This document shows, piece by piece, positions 58,583 to 64,000 of a DNA stretch of 64,000 bases. Positions within the stretch are counted from its first letter, which is position 1. Each line of letters begins with the position of its first letter. This stretch comes from Shinella lacus (GTDB lineage Bacteria; Pseudomonadota; Alphaproteobacteria; Rhizobiales; Rhizobiaceae), in NCBI RefSeq assembly GCF_010994755.1, contig NZ_WHSB02000004.1, positions 248,001 to 312,000 on the forward strand, read 5' to 3'. The notes below the pieces were generated by a model. That model did no database searches. It was not told the DNA's origin and saw only the letters and a list, made by a program, of their open reading frames with translations. The position numbers were made by a program, and so were the translations under genes.

Positions 58583-59073
58583 TGCGGTACAAAATCTTCG
58601 ACATCGAAGGAAACCACGTCAACTCGATCGTCGCCGACGAAGCGTTCGTCGAGCAGCATTTTCCCGGCAGATACGAGCTTTTGCCGTCGCCACCACCGCC
58701 TGCGCCTTTGCCGCCGACCTCGGCCGACGTTGATGCAGAACGCGATCGCCGCATCTCAGCCGGTTTCGTGTTCGGGGGCATCCTCTACCAGTCGCGCCCA
58801 GAGGACCGCGAAAACATCACCGGCGCATCTCTCGCAGCACTCGCCGCCATGATGAACGGCGCCGTTGTAGGGAACCTTCGCTGGCATGGTGGCGACAGCG
58901 ACTTCATGTGGATCGCAGCCGATAACTCGGTCTATCCGATGGACGCCCAGACCGTCTTTACGTTCGGTCAGACGGCCATGGCGCACAAGCAGGGCTTGAT
59001 TTTCGCGGCCCGTGCCATCAAGGATGAAGAACCGATCCCGGCTGATTATACCGACGACGGTTACTGGCCCTAG
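58582..59073 (+). CDS. DUF4376-like tail protein
   Basis: This 163-residue protein begins MRYKIFDIEGNHVNSIVADE. A Pro-rich linker leads to ADVDAERDRRISAGFVFGGI, the hallmark of DUF4376 domains, which are found on fibre or fibre-accessory proteins. It is the last gene of the fibre block. Confidence 0.78.
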   Translation: MRYKIFDIEGNHVNSIVADEAFVEQHFPGRYELLPSPPPPAPLPPTSADVDAERDRRISAGFVFGGILYQSRPEDRENITGASLAALAAMMNGAVVGNLRWHGGDSDFMWIAADNSVYPMDAQTVFTFGQTAMAHKQGLIFAARAIKDEEPIPADYTDDGYWP

Positions 59074-59080
59074 TGCCGAA

Positions 59081-59096
59081 GGTCCGAATTCGGACC
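59081..59096. promoter_or_regulatory. Late-promoter palindrome, copy 3 (sheath block)
   Basis: GGTCCGA-AT-TCGGACC, fully symmetric, 67 bases before the tail sheath start. Same 7-2-7 palindrome as at the other two late operons. A -10 hexamer is not obvious here. Confidence 0.65.
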
Positions 59097-59162
59097 ATTC
59101 GTTTTCCTCCTTTGCGGCTCCATGGATTGCGGTGACAACCGCAATCACCGAAGGAGGCCGCG

Positions 59163-60395
59163 TTGACGGCACTTGGATACAAGCACGGCTCTTTCGTCGA
59201 GAGCGTTCCGGAAGGCTCCGTCAGCTTCACCACCGTCGAGCAGGGGACATTCGGCATTCTCGGCACGGCGCCCGCTGCCGATGCCGGCGAATTCCCGATC
59301 AACCAGCCGATCGGCCTGATCGGCGATCCCGCCCAGATCGAAGCGCTGGGTGCGACGGGCACACTCCGCGACCAGATCAACAACCTCATTGTCGCAGCCG
59401 GTGGCTCCTACCTCCCGCGCATCGCAATCGTTCGTGTCACCGAGGGCGCGGACGCCGAGGCGACCATCGCCAACATGGTCGGTTCGGCTGGATCGGCGAC
59501 CGGCTGGCACGCCTTCAAACATGCGAAGTCCGAACTCGGTTTCAAGCCGAAGACCTATATGCTGCCGGGCTTCACCCAGCGGATCAGCAACGCCGCCAAT
59601 CCTGTCGTCGCGGCCATGGTGCCGTGGCTGGAGCGCCAGCGCTCCCGCATGCTCGTCGGTCTCCCGACCGCCAAGGCCGACGCGCTCGCCGCTCGGGCGG
59701 ATTTCAGCTCCATGGCCCTCGACCTGATCGCACCGCGCGTGCTGGCGCCCGATCCGGACACCGGCCTCAACATCATCCAGCCGGCGGAAGCCTTCGTCGC
59801 TGGCCTCGGCCTCAAGATCATGCGCGATGGCGATATCGCCGCCAAGAAGCCGGCCGGGTTCTGGGTGTCCTGGTCGAACTCCGTCATTGGCGGGATCGTC
59901 GGCACGGAACGGCCGATCAGCTTCGACTATACGGACGCGGACACCGAGGCGACACTCCTCAACGAGAACCGCATCAACACCATCGTGCGCGAGGGCGGCT
60001 GGCGTTACTGGGGTGGTCTCACCGCATCCAACGACGACGACTGGATGTTCTCCAATGTCGTGCGCACCCGCTACGCGCTCGAAGAAATGGTCGCTGCCGG
60101 CTTCGCCCCGGTGGTCGATGCGCCGATGCAGTCGACGGTGGCCGTCGAGGCGATCTCTTCCCTCGGCGACAAGCTGCTGGAGTTCAAGGAAGCCGGCGCC
60201 ATCATCGACGGCCGCGCATTTTTCCTGCCGGAGCTGAACCAGAGCAGCCAACTCCGTCGCGGCATCATTCGCTTCGAGTTTGACGCGGAGGAAACCCCGC
60301 CGATGCACGCCATCATCGCCGGCAGTCGCCGGAACAAGAAGTATTTCGATGTGCTGGTCGAGGACATCGTCCGCGACCTCGCCGCTGCGGCTTAA
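59163..60395 (+). CDS. Contractile tail sheath protein (P2 FI-like)
   Basis: This 410-residue sheath subunit has the P2 FI pattern: SFVESVPEGSVSFTTVEQGT and FPINQPIGLIGDPAQIEAL at the start, VREGGWRYWGGLTASNDDDW in the middle and a C-terminal tail with DVLVEDIVRDLAAA. It begins with TTG at 59163, supported by GAAGGAGG eight bases upstream. It contracts to drive the tube into the host. Confidence 0.92.
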   Translation: MTALGYKHGSFVESVPEGSVSFTTVEQGTFGILGTAPAADAGEFPINQPIGLIGDPAQIEALGATGTLRDQINNLIVAAGGSYLPRIAIVRVTEGADAEATIANMVGSAGSATGWHAFKHAKSELGFKPKTYMLPGFTQRISNAANPVVAAMVPWLERQRSRMLVGLPTAKADALAARADFSSMALDLIAPRVLAPDPDTGLNIIQPAEAFVAGLGLKIMRDGDIAAKKPAGFWVSWSNSVIGGIVGTERPISFDYTDADTEATLLNENRINTIVREGGWRYWGGLTASNDDDWMFSNVVRTRYALEEMVAAGFAPVVDAPMQSTVAVEAISSLGDKLLEFKEAGAIIDGRAFFLPELNQSSQLRRGIIRFEFDAEETPPMHAIIAGSRRNKKYFDVLVEDIVRDLAAAA

Positions 60396-60406
60396 AGGGG
60401 AAGATC

Positions 60407-60910
60407 ATGAAGGATATCGGCCGCGCCTGGTCCGCATTCATCGACGGCAAGGGCAAGTTTGCCGAGGCCGCGAGCTTTGAGGAGCCCGACTTCAAATGGA
60501 TCCGCGAGAAGATCGCGGGTGGCGGCATGTCCGGCGAAACGTCCGTGCCGATGATGCTCGAAGAGCAAACGGCCACGCTCGGCCTCTACACCTATGACGT
60601 CGACGCCATGCGGGTCTTCGGTCTCAGCGTGAAGGCGCCGCAGTCGTTCATCTTTCGCCGGGAGCTGTTCGACAGCCGCTCGCAGGTGACGTCGAACATC
60701 ACCATCCGCTGCCTTGCCACGATGGACCTTGAGTTTCCAGACTGGGACCGCAAGAAGCCGGAAGGCATCAAGATCCCGCTCTTCCTGGTCAACTACCGGC
60801 GCTTCCGCAACGGCATCCTGGAATTGCACCACGATCCCGAGAACGGGATATTTGACGACGGCTCGGGCAACCTGCTTGCAGAGAGCAGCCGCGCGATCGG
60901 GAGACGCTGA
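60407..60910 (+). CDS. Tail tube protein (P2 FII-like)
   Basis: This 167-residue tube subunit shows MKDIGRAWSAFIDGKGKFAE, MMLEEQTATLGLYTYDV and QVTSNITIRCLATMDLEFPD with the typical FII beta-barrel pattern. It follows the sheath by 11 bases. Confidence 0.88.
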   Translation: MKDIGRAWSAFIDGKGKFAEAASFEEPDFKWIREKIAGGGMSGETSVPMMLEEQTATLGLYTYDVDAMRVFGLSVKAPQSFIFRRELFDSRSQVTSNITIRCLATMDLEFPDWDRKKPEGIKIPLFLVNYRRFRNGILELHHDPENGIFDDGSGNLLAESSRAIGRR

Positions 60911-60912
60911 CC

Positions 60913-61239
60913 ATGCCGGCCGAAACCATCCACTTTTCCCGCAAGGTCGACTTCGGCGATCAGGCGTTCACCAGCATCACGCTTCGCGAGATGGAGGCCG
61001 GCGACTATTTCGACGCCGCCGCCATGATCCGCGAGGGCGCCAGCCGCGCCGAACTGGAGGCACAGGTTGCCGCCATCTGCGCGGACGTGCCCTTCGCGCT
61101 GATCCGCAAGCTGCGACCCGCCGACATCGTCAAGGTGTCGAGCTGGTACGATCGCCAGTGGCAAAGCGACAAGGCCAGCGGGGATGAAGGCGACGTCGAG
61201 GACCCTTCGAAGGCCGGCGCGGCGGGGCAGCCCTCCTAG
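60913..61239 (+). CDS. Tail assembly chaperone (P2 gpE-like)
   Basis: This 108-residue protein has VDFGDQAFTSITLREMEAGD and AICADVPFALIRKLRPADIV. It coats the tape measure during tail assembly. The following open frame, in the -1 frame and without a start codon, is coding-like, so a longer fusion made by ribosomal frameshifting is expected, as in P2 E/E'. Confidence 0.83.
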   Translation: MPAETIHFSRKVDFGDQAFTSITLREMEAGDYFDAAAMIREGASRAELEAQVAAICADVPFALIRKLRPADIVKVSSWYDRQWQSDKASGDEGDVEDPSKAGAAGQPS

Positions 61240-61403
61240 GGGTCATTGAGGAGATCGCGTCGGTCTATCCTTTCTCCTTCGCCGATCTCCGGCGGTTTCC
61301 GCTCGATCGGCTTCGCTTCTTTGCCATCACGGCCGGCGCCCGGCGCCAGGCGCAAGGCGGATCCCTCAAGGCGCTTTTGACGGTTCTTGGAAGAGGTGTT
61401 TAA
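61239..61403 (+). CDS. Frameshift extension of the tail chaperone (gpE'-like)
   Basis: Translated in the -1 frame relative to the chaperone: GVIEEIASVYPFSFADLRRF, then DRLRFFAITAGARRQ, 54 codons to TAA at 61401-61403. It has no start codon with a ribosome site. The -1 frame is open only from 61188, so the shift must occur between there and the chaperone stop at 61237-61239. A GGGG run at 61224-61227 permits glycine tRNA to re-pair exactly. Confidence 0.7.
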   Translation, partial: GVIEEIASVYPFSFADLRRFPLDRLRFFAITAGARRQAQGGSLKALLTVLGRGV

Positions 61404-61409
61404 GGGCCG

Positions 61410-63842
61410 ATGAAAGCCTCAGTCGTCATCGAATTTTTGATGAAGGGCCTGGACAAGGCCAAGGCGGGCGAGCGATCGCTTCGCGACCTCGCGCGTGCCG
61501 CCGATGGCGCCGAGCGCGAGGCGTCTGGCCTTGCCCGCGCCAATGACCGCCTCCGTGACAGCTCCGGACGCTTCGTCGCCAATGAGCAGCGGGCGACCCA
61601 GGCTATCCATCGCTCCACGGAAGCCATGCGCCGGCAGAAGATCGAAGCCAGCGCCCTGGAGCGCCAGCAAGAGCGGCTCATCCGCAGACAACAGCAGCAG
61701 GTTCGCAGCAGCACCGCGCTTGCGGCCGGCGGCGCGCTGTCCGGCATTCGCGGCATCGGTGGCGCCTTCATCGGCGGCCTCGGCCTTGGTGTCGGCGGCG
61801 TGGCGGGCGCCGGTCTCATACTCAAGGAGTCGATGCAGCTGGCGGCCGCCGTCGAATATGAGCGCGATCAGCTCCAGGTGCTCGGGGAATATTCCGACGA
61901 GAAGGCGGCGCTCTTCGACAAGATCCTGAAGCCCGCTGGCGTGCGCGCCGGTGTCGGCACGAAGGGCGCCTATGGCGTCTTCGGCGAGCTGATGGCGGGC
62001 GGTCTCGGCGGCGATGACGCTGCCGCGATGACCGACAGCGTTCTGACCTTCGCCAAGGCGACCAGGGCGGAAACGATCGACGCCGGCAAGACGGCTGTCG
62101 CTCTCCAGAACAATATGAAGGTCGGCGCCAATGAACTGATGACAGCCTTCGACGCCATGGCGCTCGCCGGCAAGGAAGGCCAGTTCGAAGTTCGCGACAT
62201 GGCGCGCAATGCGCCATCCATCTTCGCCAAAATGGCAAAGCTCGGGTCTACCGGCCTTGAAGGCGTGCGCAATTTTTCCGCCATGGCGCAGGCGATCCGT
62301 GCGACGGCCGGCACCTCGGATGAAGCGGCGACGAACTTCGAGAACATGCTCGACAAGTTCACCTCGGGCGACTTCATCAAAAACGCCTCGAAGATGGGCA
62401 TCAACGTCAAGAAGGTGTTTGCCGACGCCAACAAAAAGGGCCTCGACCCGACCTTCGAGCTGCTCAAGAAAATCCGCGACGTGACGAAGGGCGACACGTT
62501 CAAGCTCAAGGAATTGATGCCCGACGTTCAGGCGAACTCGGCGCTCTCCTCGCTGATTTCCAAGCTCGATGAGGTCTTCGCTGCTGCCAGCCGTTATGGA
62601 AATGCCGGTGGCACGGTCATGCGGGATTTCACGAAGGCGACAGACAACGCAACGGAAAGCTGGAACCGCCTTTCAAGCAATATTCAAAACCAAGCCGAGA
62701 TGATTGCATCCAAGGCAATCCCGTTCGTGACAGACGCCATGAACCGCCTGTCGAAGTCCATGGAGGATATCGAGGCTCGCCGTAACGCCATGAGCGGCGA
62801 TAGTGGCGACATGGTCAACAACGACCGTGACGAATTCATGCGGCGGTATCGAGCCTACAATCCTAACGCTGGCCCGATGGACGGTTCTTACTTTTATGAG
62901 CAGGCGCTCGCCCGCAAGGGACGCGGTGAAATCCCGTCGATCATGACGGTGATCGAAGAGATGGAAAGCCGACAACGCGCCCGTGAGATCTATACGGCGG
63001 GCAAGGCGCGCCCCTCGACCGGTCGCCATAGTCAGCAGTTTCTCGGCATCAGCACAGGTACGATCCCCACCCCGAGCCGGCGCGAGGACAACCTGCCAGC
63101 CGAGCCCGGATCGGCGCGATGGCTTGCGGAACGCTATGGCAAGGGCACAGGCCGCGAGTATGTCGCTGGCGCCGAGGAGCCTGCACGCAACTGGGGCCGT
63201 CAGAACCGCCGGGCGCTTTTGAAGAAGGCCAGCCTTTCAGAACTTGGCATGCAGGGCATGGGTGGTGCCGAACTGGAAACGGCCGCAGCCGGCCAGAAGG
63301 CTGGAGACGGTCTCGCCAAGGGGATGGAACAGGGCGGCAAGAAGGCGGAGCAGGCGATCAAGGCGACGGCCAGCGCAATTGAAGCAACCATCAATGCCAT
63401 CTCGGCCTATACCTCCGGCTACAAGGTGGGCGTACAGTTCGCGGCCGGCATTCAGGCGGCCGCACCTTTGATCGCGGCAGCGGCTTCAGCCGCACTGGTA
63501 TCCCCAGTTGCCGGGCGGCTTCCACAATCCCCGGCGAAGATCGGCCCTCTGCGCAACCTGCCTCTCATGGGCCGCAAGATCGCCCAGCAGCTCGCAGGCG
63601 GCATGGAGAGCGAGCAGAGCCCGCTCCGCGCCGCCCAGGGTATTGCCGGCCGCATAGCCGCAGCCTCGACCGGCAGTGCTGGCGGGGTGGCGTCGGTGCA
63701 GGTTGCCGGTGGCGCTGGCGGGCGGTCGCTCACGATCGGCTCGATCGTCCTGAACGGCGTCAAGGACGCGGCCGAGGGGGTCAATAGTCTCGGCATCGAA
63801 CTCGAAAGGCGGCTCGCGGGAACGCTGGCCGACGTGGGTTAG
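61410..63842 (+). CDS. Tail tape measure protein
   Basis: This 810-residue protein sets tail length. It has long helical and coiled-coil stretches at the N-terminus (AREASGLAR-type heptads, RQKIEASALERQQERLIRRQ), a TMP family core (AVALQNNMKVGANELMTAFD, then FSAMAQAIRATAGTSDEAAT), hydrophobic Gly/Ala-rich helices at about 105-140, and a small C-terminal beta domain. Confidence 0.92.
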   Translation: MKASVVIEFLMKGLDKAKAGERSLRDLARAADGAEREASGLARANDRLRDSSGRFVANEQRATQAIHRSTEAMRRQKIEASALERQQERLIRRQQQQVRSSTALAAGGALSGIRGIGGAFIGGLGLGVGGVAGAGLILKESMQLAAAVEYERDQLQVLGEYSDEKAALFDKILKPAGVRAGVGTKGAYGVFGELMAGGLGGDDAAAMTDSVLTFAKATRAETIDAGKTAVALQNNMKVGANELMTAFDAMALAGKEGQFEVRDMARNAPSIFAKMAKLGSTGLEGVRNFSAMAQAIRATAGTSDEAATNFENMLDKFTSGDFIKNASKMGINVKKVFADANKKGLDPTFELLKKIRDVTKGDTFKLKELMPDVQANSALSSLISKLDEVFAAASRYGNAGGTVMRDFTKATDNATESWNRLSSNIQNQAEMIASKAIPFVTDAMNRLSKSMEDIEARRNAMSGDSGDMVNNDRDEFMRRYRAYNPNAGPMDGSYFYEQALARKGRGEIPSIMTVIEEMESRQRAREIYTAGKARPSTGRHSQQFLGISTGTIPTPSRREDNLPAEPGSARWLAERYGKGTGREYVAGAEEPARNWGRQNRRALLKKASLSELGMQGMGGAELETAAAGQKAGDGLAKGMEQGGKKAEQAIKATASAIEATINAISAYTSGYKVGVQFAAGIQAAAPLIAAAASAALVSPVAGRLPQSPAKIGPLRNLPLMGRKIAQQLAGGMESEQSPLRAAQGIAGRIAAASTGSAGGVASVQVAGGAGGRSLTIGSIVLNGVKDAAEGVNSLGIELERRLAGTLADVG

Positions 63843-63844
63843 CC

Positions 63845-64000
63845 ATGTCGCTCATGCAGTTCGGCGGCTTCAAGTTTGAGATGCGCGGCGTCTCCCCGCG
63901 CCGGGTGACCAGCCTGGACGAATGGCGCTGGCCTTCGACAGAGCGCCTCTCTGGCGAGAGCGCCATCCAGTTCCTCGGCCGTGGACCCGGAGAATTGAGC
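63845..64000 (+). CDS. Tail protein U (P2 gpU-like), partial at window edge
   Basis: 52 codons are visible from the ATG at 63845: MSLMQFGGFKFEMRGVSPRR and SAIQFLGRGPGELS, the gpU start pattern. It follows the tape measure by two bases, as in P2 order. The C-terminus is outside the window. Confidence 0.83.
   Translation, partial: MSLMQFGGFKFEMRGVSPRRVTSLDEWRWPSTERLSGESAIQFLGRGPGELS

Larger units (their letters stand above)
23694..64000 (+). mobile_element. Transposable (Mu-like) prophage with P2-type tail, right end outside window
   Basis: The element runs from a divergent repressor and Ner-like switch, through a DDE transposase, an ATPase transposition helper, GemA and a Mor-like activator, to lysis, head and contractile-tail genes, all on the plus strand apart from the repressor operon and one early gene. 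Head genes follow Mu. Tail genes follow P2 order. All core genes seen are intact, so the prophage may be functional. The left coordinate is approximate. Confidence 0.9.

Noticed and set aside
1-64000. CRISPR arrays, tRNA and rRNA genes
   Set aside because: No regularly spaced repeats and no tRNA-like cloverleaf or rRNA sequence were noticed on either strand; this was by eye, without a dedicated search.

Overview
Organism: a GC-rich alphaproteobacterium, most likely Rhizobiaceae or a close relative. The reasons are a bcsN-bcsA-bcsB cellulose locus of the rhizobial type, Aap-type amino-acid transporter genes, and high GC with strong third-position G/C. No rRNA or tRNA gene or CRISPR array was seen. 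The species cannot be fixed from this window.

Host chromosome (1 to about 23.69 kb). On the minus strand lies a cellulose synthesis locus: bcsN, bcsA, bcsB and the start of a secreted partner gene. Next, also on the minus strand, a compact gene run encodes an Aap-like binding protein and two permeases (no ATPase gene), a metal-dependent amidohydrolase, a sensor kinase and a FixJ/NarL-type response regulator. A secreted GlcG/HbpS-like protein follows. A 7-2-7 palindrome overlaps the regulator stop codon and sits upstream of that last gene, so kinase, regulator and secreted protein may form one sensory unit. Then come two small stress-type ORFs, an MFS transporter, a DUF899 protein, a TPR/winged-helix regulator with a beta-propeller protein, a DUF1989 (urea carboxylase-associated) protein, a remarkable bacterial protein resembling an RGS domain, a LysR regulator, a cupin and a VOC protein. 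The last 0.9 kb before the phage is gene-poor and holds what looks like a degraded Ash/Icd-like phage relic.

Transposable prophage (about 23.69 kb to beyond 64 kb). It carries a divergent repressor and Ner-like early switch with two operators, a MuA-type DDE transposase, a MuB-type ATPase, DUF3164, GemA and a Mor-type activator. The early region also holds less usual genes: a ParB-like protein with a perfect 16-bp inverted repeat inside the gene, a clear and a tentative DnaA domain IV-like protein, a sulfotransferase-like protein, a pair of tandem paralogues and a convergent minus-strand gene.

The late genes begin just after the Mor-like gene. They run lysis (endolysin, holin, Rz/Rz1), Mu-type head (gp26 to gp30, protease with nested scaffold, decoration, major head gpT, gp35 to gp37), and a contractile tail in P2 order: V, W, J, I, fibres, sheath, tube, chaperone with probable -1 frameshift, tape measure, U. 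Three copies of the palindrome GGTCCGANNTCGGACC stand in front of the lysis, head-protease and sheath blocks. They are the best candidates for activator sites of three late promoters and are probably bound by the Mor-like protein. The right end of the prophage lies outside the window.
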